Notes under the pieces: generated by a model
The model's database searches: none
What the model saw: the letters and a program-made list of their open reading frames with translations, nothing else
Told to the model about the DNA's origin: nothing
Shown: piece after piece, positions 46,615-60,417 of the stretch
Numbering within the stretch: the stretch's first letter is position 1
Layout of the letters: each line of letters begins with the position of its first letter
Made by a program: the position numbers and the translations under genes
DNA from: Nymphaea colorata
Lineage: Eukaryota; Streptophyta; Magnoliopsida; Nymphaeales; Nymphaeaceae
Direction: 5' to 3'
Assembly (NCBI RefSeq): GCF_008831285.2
Contig: NC_045148.1
Span: forward strand, 5,146,001-5,210,000
DNA: 64,000 nt

Positions 46615-48941
46615 CTAGGCAGGAGAATGTGGCTTCTTTTGCAGAACAAAGAATGCAGTTGGCGGAGGTGAAGGTATGGAAGGAATTAGAGCAGAGAAGT
46701 GTTGGTACACTTTATTCGGGAACCTTTGGAGAAGCCCATCCAAGATGTTGCTGCCAAAATGGTCGCTCAACATTTTCTCACAAGCTGCCCTCGAGCTAAT
46801 GCTTATGCTTTGTGCTAGCTGTGCGAGATCAGACTCAGTCCCATCATCCCCTCCCCCTTTCAATCCCCACCCTTGATTCACATGTTCTGCCACATGGACG
46901 GTAAAGCACCCGTTCATCTCTACCACTTCTTTGAACTCTTCGATGCTTGGAGCAAACAATGGAATTTGGAATGAATCCAGCTCCTCTTCCTTCACTTTAC
47001 TCTTCAAATCAAATTACAAAGCCACAAGTTCATCTCATAACCAGTCATCAAAGCAAGGAGAACAAGGAACATACATTTTAGTGCATTAATTAGCACTTTC
47101 ATTCGTGGCTACTGTCTTTTTTCTAATTAAAAAAATGACTAAAACAAGAATATTTTCATATTTTTTTATTATTTTAATATTTTTACTGGTACAGTGGTCT
47201 TGAGAATTTGAGGCAAAAGTTGGTGGCATTTTTATTGAATTTCAAAAGTTGAACGTCTATTTGTTATTGGATCTTTTGTTGAGAGCCTGCCTACTTTTAA
47301 TTTTTCCTAAAAAGGTAGGCTGCTTCATCTCATTACCGTTTTCTGGTATAACACAACTGAACCAATCATTCATCAAAATGGTGCACGTAAATTGGTTGGC
47401 ATTTGTGAATCCTTTTCTTTGAGATTTCAAGATTTCTGTTCTTTTTTGTAAAAAGGAATTATACAAGAATCACATGAAACTATGGTTCTATAACTAGTTA
47501 CTTGTTCTTATAACTATTAGGTGCATCTCGACATCATATTTACTTGATTTTGACAATGTCACACTAACAACATGAGACGCTGACCACACATCGATCTGTT
47601 GAGCAAAATAACTTGGGTGATTTGCTCTCGACTCATTTCACGCTATACGATTATAAGGCCTCGAGATTCAATTGTTAGTTCTCTAGTTTTGAATTTAATT
47701 TTCTACTTTGTGCCAAATACTCGAGCTTCATAATGAAATGAAACAGCTAGACACAGCCCCGCATGGCTTTTTTGGGCATCAAAAAGGAAATGAAAAAGAA
47801 ACTTCTCTTAAAACCCCAAGAGGTTATATCTCACTAGGTGGCAAAGTAGTCCACTTTCTCAAGGGGCTTCTACTCAAATCTTGAAGTAGTCATTGTCACA
47901 TCCACTTCCCAATGCACTCTTCCTCTGAACCGTAATAGGTCTTGAAGCATGCTGTGTGAACATTGAGGGTGGAGGGCACAAGAGGGCAGTGAAATGAACC
48001 ACTCACCCTAAATAAAGGGAAAATAAAAAGAAAGAGCTTTCTTGATGTTAGCTAAAACATAGGATTAACTATGACCATGGCCTTAGGACTTACCTCCATA
48101 ACAAATTCTCGAAGAACAGGCTCAACAAAGCTGATCACGATATCATAGCGAGCGGCATCGGGTGCCATGCATTTAGGGCGACACAAGAACTGAAGAATCA
48201 GCAGTCCTCCGGTCACTAGTTCCTCTGCCCTTCCACTTAGAAATGCCATCATGTCCAACCTGAACTGTGCAATATAAGCATTTAGAACGTCTGGCCCACC
48301 ACCATAATATAGTATCCTCCCCTTGTTGGCTACACCATTGGGAGACTCGGATAGCCAATGCAGTGAGACTGAAGAATTAAAGCAATGAATTGATGCTCGG
48401 GGAAACAAACGCGAATAAAACGATCCAGGCACTGCTGCCACACAGTATGTTCAGTCGAAAGGGATGGAATTGATGAGCAATTTAAAATCATTCCCGAATT
48501 AGTCATTGAAGAACCCCTGGAATTCCACTCCATCCACTTGATGACGGCCTGTTAGTTTTTTGAGTTTCAGCAAGATTGCGTCAACAATAGTTTGCATGGT
48601 ATAGAATGTGTTGGGTCCAACTGAGCAGCCGAGGTCTGCAATTTGAATTGTGCCCCCACGATCTGGGACATCAAACTTGTCAACAATTGCTTCACGTACC
48701 ATATCTTTGACAGCCAAAAAGCTGCTTTTCTGCAAGTTGTATGTGAAATTTCAAGCAATATTAATTCTAACACATTTTGAACATGATAAATAGTTAATCA
48801 GTCCACAAAGAGTTATTAACTGAATGCAACTTAGACAAAGGGAACTGAACGTCACACATGTGAATGTAGAGTAATGAAATAGTTTACCTCATATTTGGTC
48901 ATCAATCTTCCCTGAAATATATGCAAAAGATGGCCTTCCTT
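46615..48941 (-). pseudogene. SABATH methyltransferase pseudogene, copy 2
   Basis: All three exons align without indels to the intact copy: exon 1 at 48941-48858, exon 2 at 48729-48094 (636 nt in both) and exon 3 at 47001-46615 (387 nt in both). Exon 2 has two nonsense changes. One turns the Gln of the NDQFGNDFN motif (CAA) into TAA at 48501-48499. The other turns the Arg of FDRTYC (CGA) into TGA at 48453-48451. The position of the copy-1 start codon reads AAG. Splice borders are preserved (GAG|GTAAGT, TTGCAG). Exon 3 is fully open and well conserved, so inactivation looks recent or exon 3 has not yet drifted. No full-length enzyme can be made without readthrough. It is still possible that it is transcribed. 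Confidence 0.9.
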
Positions 48942-51498
48942 GGCATGACTGCACGCACACACACACACACACACACATACACACATACATATATATATAT
49001 ACATTTATGTATATTTATATTAGTAGATCTGCATCATTGAAAGTCCCTTGTTCTTTTTTGCTTTCGAGTCTTTAGTGATGTTTTGCACTTACGTGTTAGT
49101 GAAGGTCCTTACTTTAGTGACATCCTTAATAGAATGCCTCAAAAAAAAATTTTTTTAAGTGATGCCCTTAGGAAATGCCAATTAAAGTCCGAAATCTTGA
49201 GTGATGTCTTCTCAATTAAAATCAGTACAAGTCCACTTTCTGGTGCATCTCTAGTGACATTTCCTCAACGAATGTCAATAAAGGTCCCCATGACAAGCAG
49301 TGGCTAATCGGGAAACCAGCTACATAGTGCCCGCAATCTACTCTAGCCCATGTTGATTGTCACAAAAAAAAAGTGTGTTTCAGTTTGCTTGGACATTTTG
49401 CTATTGAGCTCAATATAGTAACCTTTTTCTTTTTGTTGATCATACTCTAAGTCCGGTCAGTAACTTGAATGGTTTTATTGAACATGAGATGCTGATAGAA
49501 TTTGTGTGTGTCATTGCCACACAACAATATGATTGTGTCTAATACTATATTGAACACATGCTCAAAAGACTAAAGAATATAAGTTGAAGTTAATATCCAT
49601 TTCCAATATTGAAAAACCAGATATTATGGAAAACGTGGCTTCTCAATTTCAAGCTGGTGCTAGTTGAACCTGCAAAGCTAATAGTAGACACATGCTTTCA
49701 GGTTTCTATATGTCAGTTTTTAAATGGAAGACTGCACTCTAAACCGCTTTTAGTGATTGGGAATCCCATTTTCTCTTCCTTGTGCTTCAATTATATGTTC
49801 TCTAAGTGGTAACCAGAAGTTTATTTTTCATCATTCTGACAAACATATGTTAGATAATATAGATTTTGTTATATGCCATATAATATAGATTTTGTTTTGG
49901 ATACATGTGCGAAGAAACTACAGCTACATGAAGGTAATCATTCATTCTACATAGCTTCCACAAAAACTTTATTTTTTGCATGCTAACTCTTTCTTTTTCT
50001 CTTTCACTTCTTTTTCTCTTTTCTACTAACTGGAAGTCTTGCTTGTTACTTTCAGCCAATCCCAAGCCTTTACTGACAGAGCCTTCTTTTCTCACTATGT
50101 AATTCTAGGTTTACATTAAATGCAGTCACTTTTTGCAAATTTTTGCCAACATACCTATAAACTATATCATATATAAACTCCATATAGGATTTCGATCCTA
50201 TGGTGTGCATGATGTCTTTCTTGTTTTGCTAGTAGTTTTCAAATAAGCATACTGGATCACATGGAGCCCAGTTAGCTCTTGATCAAGGTTTGTGGCTTCC
50301 TAAAGATACTAGCAGAAAAAGATCTCTCTTTTGGAACTAATTTCCAAAAGATTTTATTTGGGAAGAGGAAGACTGGGAATCATGTTCTGTAGCTAAGTTA
50401 AGGCAGGACTAAGGCACCCATAAGAGAGTCTTTAGTTAAAGATGATTTGAGAGTTATGGTTTTTAGATCTTCTATTGTTTAACAAAAATCTTAGATATGC
50501 TTATGAAAAGATGTTCTAATACGACATTAACTTGAAATTGTTGCATCTTTAAATCATAGATCCCAAGCCAAACTCCTCCCCTTGTGTCTAGAAACTCACT
50601 CAAGATTGCAGTTTCCTAAAACTATATCTTTAATATGGGTCACACATTAGACTATCTCTTCGAGTTTAAAACCTCAAGCTCTAAGACATATTCTTAACCA
50701 TTTTACTGACAGCCATGATTCAAGACACATCTTTAGTCTGCATTAGGTGAAGTCTACTGTTGAAGCAAGTTGTGAATTTCACAACTGCAGATTTTAGACC
50801 CATGTTACATCACATTGTTTGGCATAATTTAAACCAAATACAAATGACTCCATTGTCACAATTATTTGAAAATATCAATAGTAGCATGAAAACTTGGGTT
50901 TAGGAGTCATGCATGAGTGTGTGCATGCACACACATACACGCATGCATCACATAATATTTTGGTTTTTCTCATCAAAGGTTTTGTTTGTTTTGTTCTACA
51001 GCCATGTGAAAGGAAAAAAATATCATTCTATTTCACATCATACACAACCTAGTAATTTGTTCTTCTTTTTCTGCTAGTATCTTCTTTTATTTTCTCACTT
51101 ATGTATTTGTTTGTTAAACATATCTTGCTTCCAACTTCCTGTCCATTTCATTTTTTCTTAAACATTTATTCTTCCTCTTCAGCTTGTTAGTGTCTAGTTT
51201 TAGGTCCTAATGGGCCATCGACTTTATTTATATTTTATGTAAAATTTATAATAATATATATGTAAGAATGAATTAACCATAACATTATCTCAAATCAGAT
51301 CATCAAATTGCCAATATACCATAGTTCACATGTTTTTTAATTATGAATCATTAAGAAGATATATATATATATATATATATTATAATTTCAATTTTCAATA
51401 CCTGTTTTTAGAATTGACTTCATAGGTAATTAATAGGTTCTTAGATTTTCTTATTTAGATTGAAGAGATATTTCACAATATCTAATGTTGCATGACAA

Positions 51499-51699
51499 AT
51501 GTCATGGCATGATGACACCCGAGTTAAAGATGGAGTATTGAGACTCCTAGTAGATAGTCTTGCATGGATGAACTTTGATGAAATGCCTCCACCATTTGTA
51601 GTAGACTCTCGAAATATACGACTGCATGAACTGGCTTTATGGAAGTATTTTACATCTAATAGTTATATCTTCAATGTGACAGGTTCATCAAACACATGA
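51499..51699 (+). pseudogene. CACTA TNP2 fragment, copy 2
   Basis: Same piece as in copy 1: KDGVLRLLVDSLAWMNFDEM, then VVDSRNIRLHEL. Still open over 66 codons, but it is only a fragment of the transposase domain. Confidence 0.7.
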
Positions 51700-51709
51700 C
51701 AATCAAAGT

Positions 51710-52140
51710 ATGCATATATCAGAAGGCATTGTATGGTTATTTCAATTCTTGAGAAAAGTTTTGTTTAGATATAAAGGTTTTATAACTAATGAATTTAGAT
51801 TTCATATAAGAGATAATGATAAAAATATGAAATACCAAAATAGTGGTACACTTTTTAATGCACAAACTTTCAGTTTTTCAAGCATAAGAGATAGGAATCA
51901 TGTGATTGATGAAGTTGCATATTAGGCATTTCCCATGGACATTATCAACGTCAATTACAAAGACTAAAATGTGTTATTCAAATGTGAATGGTACGATGTA
52001 CTTTGTTTACATGACCCTGACATTAAACAAGATGAATTTGAATTACATGCATCAATATCAACTTCAGATGTATGAAAGATGAATTGCTCATCCTAGCATT
52101 TCAAGCAGTTTTTATTTAGAAGACCTCATTGACAATGATT
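51710..52140 (+). pseudogene. CACTA DUF4216 fragment, copy 2
   Basis: The first half reads GFITNEFRFHIRDND and NMKYQNSG and ends at a stop (TAG, 51923-51925) where copy 1 reads TATTATGGA. The second half continues past small deletions that change the frame. Clearly broken compared with copy 1. Confidence 0.75.
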
Positions 52141-52569
52141 AACATGTTGTGAAAACAAGGCCTATATTTTGTATGACCTTTTGAAAAGAGATGGTATTAA
52201 GGATAATAATAGTTGTGATATTGATCTCAAAAATTCTCCAAATGTTTAGGTTAATGATGTTGATGATAATGTGACTTGGGTCAGGGAGAATGTAGTGGAG
52301 ATTCTACATAATCATTCCTTCTAAATTAGATTAAGAAAATTCATTTGTTGTTGTATTCTCATTTGTTTCCATAAACAGAATAGGTTATTTGTGCAACATT
52401 GTATATTTTGTGTTTATTACTTTGCTAGATGACTTCCTAACTATTGTTTGTACCATGCAAGGCTGAAGTTTGTTTAGATAATAAATTTATTCATTTATAT
52501 GAAATCTTTATTACAAAAATAATTGAGTTGGTTTCAATAATGCTTTCTTTCAATTTTTTACAATACCCC

Positions 52570-52758
52570 CAACAGGAAACACATGTGAATTGACTCAAGC
52601 TCTTGTAACTACAAGTTTGATCAATGATAAAAAGCACAAGCTTCATATAATCTTACTTGGTCAACCAATTGGTAGAAAAGCAAAATTTTTTACAACATTC
52701 ATTGGAAATCTAGGTCAAGATCATGAATGTAAAACATTGACATTTCATAGATAGTCTG
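52570..52758 (+). pseudogene. CACTA TNPA-type fragment, copy 2
   Basis: The frame reads KKHKLHIILLGQPIGRKAKF then TTFIGNLGQ, closer to the family wording (LGQPIG) than copy 1. It ends at a TAG just before CTGAGTTGCC. Confidence 0.65.
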
Positions 52759-52959
52759 AGTTGCCAAGTAACTTTAAAGCAGACTTTTGGGAGTGGGTGT
52801 AATTATGCTTTATATTTAACTTTGACACTATTGTTATGCAACATTGTTCATATCGATGTTGTCATGTTTTATATGTTCATAATAGGAGAAGTTTGACTTT
52901 CTTAGCAAACATAAGGTGGTCATGCATGCACATTGCAAGAATACTCATACTTCTTCAGA

Positions 52960-55060
52960 TCATGGAGGTATGAATTGAGGAAATTATAAAAGAAGTATGA
53001 TAGGTATGTATTTCTTATGCAATGTTACTTAAATTTGTTCATAATGTAACTCTTAAAATGGACACAACATCATATATTATGTTAGAGTTAAAAAAAATTA
53101 TGTAAAAAAAAAAATACTCAGGTCTATGAAACACAGAAGTACCAACACATTGCAAGTATGCAAAGTTTTCCACAATTTAAGACAAAAAAGTTAAGTGAAT
53201 ATTGGTAGGATTTAATCCATATAATTTTTCATCCAATAATATTTCATTGTGAAGTAGTGGACTAAAAATATCTATTTTATTGTATAGTATGGAAAATAAC
53301 AACCAGAGCTTTCATGTTTGAGCTTTTTATTGCAACTCGAAGCAGCATTAACATAAATTATTTTAACCCAAAATCTATTAATTGTATCATAAGTATTATA
53401 GACTTTTAATTGACATTTTTTACTATATATATGTGTATATGTACATGTATAAAAATATACTAACTTTTCCAGCATGAAATGTGTTTGGAAAAAATAAAGG
53501 AAAGTAGCTAGTTTGCTCGAAGGAACATCTGACTTACTTCAATGGTTATATGCTATCGCAAGTGATGGCAGAAGATACACAGAAGATGATAGACATGGAT
53601 GGATACTCCCAAATGGGGCTACTAGGTGTCAAGCGTTCACAGTTCTCTAATGCAGGTGCAAAGAAGAGTAAACTTGAACTAGAAAATTCAACATTAAATG
53701 AACAAATCAATTCTTTAGAAGGATAGCTAGTGTGCTTAAGGAAACACGAGCAAGATATAACGTGTTCAAAGCAACATGTGATAGTCTTTGAGTTCAAATC
53801 TAAATGTGCAAGGGTGGATATGCTTGAAAATCATATAATCAGATTGTAGCATCATTGTTGTGATTGTTTAATTAAGTTGTATACATACTATATGTTCTAT
53901 GTAGGCTTGCCAACACTTCCTGATTTTTATCAATGATACCTGTGGTCCAACCTTGAAGACTGAGTTCATGGACTTGCTTTTTGGTATTGATATTCATGTA
54001 GAAACACCACCTTGTTATAGAATATGGTTCTTGTACTACATTGTTTAGAATTGTATAAAGTTTATGGAAGATGGTTGTTGAAGGATGTACTTATCATCTT
54101 ATTATCATAAATAGTTGTTGAACTTTTGCTTTCATTTTTTTCTTCTTCATGTCCTCTGACCCTTGCTCTTTGTGTATGTTAAATCTGAATAAAGGTATCA
54201 GACTTTCAAAAGTTGAAGATAACTTTAATTTTGTTTCATATTATAAACCTACTATGATTGTTGTAAACCATTTTGAATCTTTTCCTTATATGCTTCTAAG
54301 ATGAGTTCCAATCTAATGTAATAATGTTTGAGCCTATGAGAATACACTAGTTACTAGATAGGTTCTTTGGTCTTCAGTTAATCAATGGATAAAATCATGT
54401 TGAAGCTGAGATGAATCCACTACATTGAACCCATGGTTTCAAGAACTTAGAAGGTCAATTGTTATTATACCCTTACAATGCTTAATTACCAAAAGTAGGA
54501 TAATGTTGTGTTAAAGGAACTTGATATATAGGTTCTTCACTCTATCATGCTTATGCTTTGAAGCATGCTATTTGATGATCAATAAGAGATGCACCTTTTC
54601 TCCTATGACCTAGATCCAGCTACTGTTTTCATCTTTTCTAATTAATTGCTTTGCTTGTAAATACTTTGTTCTTCTCTTATGAATGGCAGTGAGTAATTAA
54701 GTTTATGGAATATGATCTAGTGAAGTAAAGTATATCTTAAAGAGTACTCCAAGACTTATGAGAGGCAAATGAAGATAGCCTTAAGGAGTACTTGAAGATT
54801 TATGGTGAAGCTATAGAGGCCGTGATCATGAAAAATCACATGATAGAGCATGCTTGTGGGTCTAGTTTCATAGGATTGTAGGCCAAGCATTATAGACAAA
54901 ATTGTTTTCGAAAGCTTGATAGGTAGCTGCAGGTATGTTATTATTTGTAGGAATGTAATCTATTTTGTATATTTCCATTTTTAGGACTTTTCAGTATTAT
55001 TGATTAATGAAAAATACGTTACCTTTACCCATAGGAAAAAAATAAAACAGCCTTTATTGA
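52960..55060. other. CACTA-relic interior, copy 2
   Basis: Colinear with 28,240-30,280 with many small indels. No supportable gene. The short open stretches differ from those of copy 1, which argues against coding. Confidence 0.5.
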
Positions 55061-55355
55061 TGCTCAAAATCTAACATCGGTAAAGGTGTTCAATCAACAC
55101 CATAGACATAGCATCAGTAAAAAGAAGTCAAAAACCTAGACATAGCATCAGCAAAAAAACGTAATAAACCAAATTTTTTATTGATGTCAATCTTTAGTAA
55201 AAGATTAACAAACATTGACATGGCTTTGCATCAGTAAATTACGGTTAGCATACACGAACGTGAAGAGCCATTGGTGAAACTTTGACATTAGCGCAAACTC
55301 AATGTAAAAGATTCAAAAACGCTTTACTGACTAGAAAATGAAATAAAATTTTGCT

Positions 55356-55690
55356 TGTAATTATATTGGACCTGAATAAGACTAAATCTGATCCATACAA
55401 TGCACATTTTGTTTACTTGTAAATGGCCTATTTCACTTGTGTAACATTAGGGTGTTCGCTTCTCATGAAAGACAAGTCACAGCCTCCCACATTGGGACGT
55501 CACTTTCTCCTTATTTTCTCCTTTTATAGTGACAAATTCTCGAGCTTTCTCACATGGTATCAGAGCCACGTTTAATAAAGTTGATAACATTTAATGCTGT
55601 GACCAATAACTGCCAACCAATATGAAATATTAGTAACTTGATTAAGATATTTTATTATAGACACTGTCACACTAACCACTTAGTGAGAAG
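55356..55690 (+). mobile_element. TRIM-like LTR remnant with tRNA-Met primer-binding site
   Basis: A 199-bp LTR-like unit (55356-55554) begins TGTAATTATATTGG, contains TCCCACATTGG and ends CTCACA. It is followed directly by TGGTATCAGAGCC (55555-55567), the complement of the initiator Met tRNA 3' end used as primer site by many plant LTR elements. About 120 bases of internal sequence follow, then the duplicated-block sequence resumes. No second LTR, polypurine tract or coding region is present. The short LTR fits a TRIM or a truncated Copia-type element. Confidence 0.75.
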
Positions 55691-55904
55691 TTGGAAATAT
55701 TGCCTTCGTCTGGAGGTAAGACTCATGCATGCCATCAAGTGTGACCTATATATTGACTGCAAATAACACCGCATCTGCATAACTGTTTTCGAAGAGAAAA
55801 ACACAAGAAACTAAAGCATGTGGTAAGTCCATTGCCACTTATAACAAGTTTTTTTCATAAATTATTTCCATTTTACAAATTTATATATTTGATTTACTTA
55901 TATT

Positions 55905-56289
55905 TTTTAGAACAATAACAAGGAGGAGTGCTTTTTGAGGAAATGTATTGGCAATACTGTAGCCGATCTATGGCAGGCAAAACCTTTCCTGTTATTCTTT
56001 TGACATTCAGCATGGGATTTATGTCTTTGATGATTCACCATGAACATTGTTTCTTTTTTCTAGCAAACCGAAAATGTTTCCTTCCAAGAATCATGAATTT
56101 TTCGCCTTAATTTTTCTTATAACTATTTTTTAACTTATTGCATGGTGTGAAGTTTGTTATTTTCAGAACATGAAGGTCTTCAAGTACTTCTTCACTACCG
56201 GACAGGAATATGAGGCTAATTTTGTCTGCTTCCTTGATGAGTTCAACACCAAGAATTGTGGTTCAAGGATCGCCTATTCTTATGTATTT
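55905..56289 (+). pseudogene. Prolyl 4-hydroxylase relic, copy 2
   Basis: The exon at 56167-56289 preserves a part that copy 1 has scrambled: directly after the acceptor it reads EHEGLQVL and then HY, as in P4H proteins (EHGEGLQVLHYE). It then shifts frame and continues as TGQEYEANFVCFLDEFNTKN. The iron-binding H-x-D pair present in copy 1 (HFD) has become NFV here. The upstream KEEC segment (about 55,915) is also present. Both copies are non-functional and damaged at different points. Confidence 0.72.
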
Positions 56290-56632
56290 GTAAGAGATTG
56301 GGCTGTGACATTCATCTACTTGAAATATTTTGATCAATTGAGATTTGGATAAATGGTGTGAAATATGACACTTGTTTCTTTCTCTCTATTGTGGTGCAAA
56401 TATTGAAGAAGTTGTGGTCTTTATATTATTTACAGTACTTGTATTATTTCTGGACTACATATAAAATATTGTTATTCTTTTAAAACAACATTATCATTGA
56501 TGCTAAAACTAGCGTCAATGATTCCAGCAATGGTGTTTAGCTCAAACAATACATGCACAGAGATGGGCCTCACAGATAATGGTAGAGAACTATTTGACCC
56601 TAGCACTAACCTTTGCAATAACAGCGGTCACT

Positions 56633-56710
56633 CGTTGGACTAAGACTCAGCGCTGGTGCTTATGTAATGCCCGTTGGACTAAGACTCAGCGCTGGTGCTT
56701 GTGTAATGCC
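56633..56710. repeat. 39-bp tandem duplication specific to copy 2
   Basis: CGTTGGACTAAGACTCAGCG continues through CTGGTGCTT-TGTAATGCC twice in a row (56633-56671 and 56672-56710). Copy 1 has one unit near 36,783. Confidence 0.92.
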
Positions 56711-59470
56711 AGTGAACACTTTGAGTCTGGCAGTTTTTTTAATGCTAGAGTTGTGTTCAGGACAAGTGCTAGCCATTTCTACCCTTGAAAGCATGTATGG
56801 CAGATACATATCTAGCACACTTTGTGGCGATAAAATAGCACCATTCTTCTAGTCCACTGGGACCCTTTATGTGAAGAGTTTAACATAATTGTACTGTGAT
56901 ATTTATTTTCTGCATATTATTTATTTATAAGGTTTAAAGGTTCCTAATAACTATGTAAGTAATATATCATGACATGTAAGTGTGTAAATGAAAGCAAAAA
57001 TTGTGACCCTAAAGAGTTAGGGTTGTCACAGATTACATCAATTTTTCCTTTAGCTGTGAGAAAAATGTTGCCACGTAAAGCTAGTTTTATTTTCATTGAA
57101 CTATACATGTATTTTAGAAAAATACATTCTAAGGTATTATAAAAAACAAAGTTAAACCAATTACAAGAACATATTGCACTCATACTATGTCACAAAAAAA
57201 ATGAGCTTCTCGTTATCTTATCTTGACATCATGGTACATTTAACGATTCATATTGTTGAGAAATGCAATTAGGGGGACTAGTGCACTATCGTTGGTACCC
57301 AATTGAGAGGTATATTGTATTACTGATTCATGTCATATATCAAATTTATAACAACGACTATTTTGATTTTACGTTCAACATACTATGCAACAGCTACTTA
57401 ATTACACTATGAAGTTATGTGTGTAACCAAAGCTAAGTGGAGGGTCAATCGCTGAGAATTATTGCGAATAATTTCTTCAATTTTATTCTACATACTTGAA
57501 TACATTGTAGACTAAATTCAATAGACCTATAAGAAATAATAACAAGATTAAAAGAGTCTGACCGAACATGTTGGGGTTCCCCTAATGGGTCGTGCACTTG
57601 GAGTAGTAGAAATTTAAATTTTGGATAATACAACTGTCTTAAGAGGCCGTTTTATAACAGTCCCATTGAACAGAACAGGTAGGACATCCTGTCCACCACA
57701 CCTTCATCATGTCCATTCTGTTATTAGTGTTTTATGTTCATTGTTTGATCATTTTAAGAACAAAACACAATGTTTGTTCTGTCTGATGTTTGTTTTATGT
57801 TTGTCTATTTTGTTCATCATCTCTATTTTGTCTGGCATTTGTTTTCTTTGTACACTGTGTGGTCCATTTTGTTTGTCCTGTCTGTTCTGTCCATTATTTG
57901 ATAACAAGAACACTCCATTTGGTAATGTAGTTTGTTTTAAAATATTGCTCCTAATATGAACTTGTTTTTAAATATATCATATAAAATAAATGCAAATAAT
58001 ACAACACATTTGGTAATAATATTGAATAAAACTACAAAACATCAAAATAGAAAATGACTTAAAACATTTAACTATTGAAGGTCATACACTGGCATACATC
58101 GATACAAAATGCGACATAAAAGTTCATAGACCTGAAAACGACATGACCAAAACTACCGCAAGCAAGCTAACAGCTATGAGAACTCTCTAACAATAAGTCA
58201 TTTTAGACATGTTGCTCAAATTGCATTTGACTATTATAAATTCATCTCGTCCTCCCCTTAAAAACCACAAGGTATGACCATCTAGTTCCTGCATTTTGAA
58301 ATTAATAGGATAATGACATAGTTAGATCAGTTGCATGAACTACGAATATAATGATGATATAAATTTTTAATAAAATCTTACTTGAAGCATCATCATTCCA
58401 CATATAAATAGAAATACAACACAGTTAAACCTACAAGCCAAAAACCTACATGCTACAACAATAGAACATAACAATTATTATCATTATACAACATACATGT
58501 GCTGTTTTATATTATTACTTTTGTTTAGAATGACACGATTTTGTGATTGATAATCACTTTAACAAAATTTTAATTAAAACTCTACGCTATTGAAAATTTT
58601 ACCAACTCAAAAAATAAAATATAAAAAAGATAAAGTTCTATGAGAGAATGACAAATGCAATGTCAAGCACAGTCACTAAGTTGTTGAGGGTTTACCCTCA
58701 ATTTCATTCTAAGTAAAAGGAGAAAGTAAAACATGATTTCTTCCAAAATACTAGAAGGGACTACAATATGGTGAACCAACCAGTTAAATGCACATTCAAG
58801 TGAGCAGAATGGGATCACCTTTAGTTCCAATCTAGTTTCTGCAGCCACTTATTAGAATTGCAGCAGTAACTAAACTTGGAAAATAAAAAAGAGCACCTTC
58901 ATCATCTTAAATCCCGGCCTAGCAAGGGTTTGGCATGGATTAGCTTCTCCATGGAATAGGTAATTGATTAGCAACAATCTTTTTCTCTGTTGACTTTATA
59001 ATTTAATTATTATGGCATCGATTGAACTAAAGTTTCGAAACAAAAAAGAGCACCTCCATTGCAATTCATTTGCACTAATCATTTTTCAGGAAGCACTCTT
59101 CTTTTATTTGAAGTAGGAAAAAAAAAAGTAAAAAATTTCTTGCTCTCCCAGCTTCGATCAGGATGCATTTGATATTGCCCAATGAAATTTCCATTTTTTT
59201 CTCTCTCTAGACCTTGGATACTTTGCATCGAAAGGATGATGTATGTTGGGGGTACATCTTCTTAACATGGAATATCACTGCAAATTAATGGGTCCAGTGT
59301 TGTAGAGTTGAAGACTAACTCAATTGAAGCAAACAACAACTAAGTTCTACCTCATAAGGACAAAAAAGTGCACTCACTTGGAAATAAGGAAAATCAAAGG
59401 AAAAAACGAAGCAACAAAAGCAACTCATGAGATTTAACCGTGAATTGAAAGAAAAGAAATGAAGAAAATC
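56711..59470. other. Non-genic interval of copy 2
   Basis: Colinear with about 36,830-39,915. It includes the TGTCC-rich MITE-like block (57,645-57,935) and a deletion of about 325 bp near 58,790 relative to copy 1. No gene is supported. The 112-codon plus-strand frame at 57,621 is low-complexity Cys/Leu-rich sequence. Confidence 0.5.
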
Positions 59471-59478
59471 TCCAAAGA

Positions 59479-60302
59479 TTAGCTGTCTGGAGATGGGAAT
59501 TTGACAGCCAACCCATCTTGTGGCCTTCCACCTTGGCCAAGGATTCCTACATCAAGTGTCAAGAAGTTGTCACAAATGTCTTTGATGGCATATTCATGAT
59601 TAGTTTGTTCTACTGAGGCTTCAATTGCTCTAATGGTATGTTCTCACGTTGATTATTTAGTCGGTTCTGCAAATTATTGAACTTCTTGTATACAACTTTA
59701 AGACTATGCCTCCAGTTTCTCCACAACCTAGCATATTTAGTCAATACTCATTTCTTGAACTTCCCATCATTGGCGTAATATTGCTGCATTGAATGCATAT
59801 AAAGTTAAATCAACAAAAATTAAGGTGTTAAGATAAAAAAATAAACATAAAACAACATAACAATGTAACAATACTTTAAAAACTCAATAAGAACTATGTA
59901 GAATTTAGCAAAACATGAGATCAAAATTTGAGATTGGGATATTCTAGTTCCCAGACTAACTAAAACAACAATGAAGAGGTTGATTGGACAACCATAAAAT
60001 TTTGGAAAGTTCACAAGTAACTATCTCCCTAACTATGAATGGAAATTTCACAGATTGAACCACTAGATTAAACAAACATTTTCATGAAAATATAAGAAAG
60101 ATTAGCAACAAAAGACAATTGTAGCATGTAAAATTCTGTATATCAATACATAACTAATATTACCTTAAAAGGATCCCATAAAGCTTCCTTGTAAGTAGGA
60201 GGAAGTTTTTCTCAACTCAAAGTAGTTTAGGGGTGTCTTGTGAGGAACTCGAGCTATTGTCCCGATAAATGTGGTGAGCTTTTGTGCCACATCATCTATA
60301 GG
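59479..60302 (-). pseudogene. Second CACTA TNPA-type relic, copy 2
   Basis: Counterpart of 39,922-40,740, with the same broken Ptta/En/Spm-like pieces on the minus strand and further point changes (for example the donor-side TCTTGTAAAG has become TCCTTTTAAG). The unrecognised open frame at its 3' side is preserved and open: EYAIKDICDNFLTLDVGILG in copy 2 against EYAIKDICESFLTLDVGILA in copy 1. Confidence 0.6.
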
Positions 60303-60417
60303 TTATGTTGACCATGCAAAATTTCACAATCTTACATGTCATGACCATTTATATGGAATGAACAAAAAATAATCAAAATATTTATTCGCCTCTATATTCT
60401 CACTGCGGGAACCCATG

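Larger units (their letters stand above)
49021..55328 (+). mobile_element. CACTA (En/Spm) transposon relic, copy 2
   Basis: Colinear with 24,290-30,535. It retains the same TNP2, DUF4216 and TNPA fragments and left subterminal phrases (TGACATTTCCTCAACGAATG type). Its right end is cut off at CGCTTTACTGA, where the LTR remnant begins. Because both copies hold the element at the same place, the insertion is older than the duplication. Confidence 0.75.
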
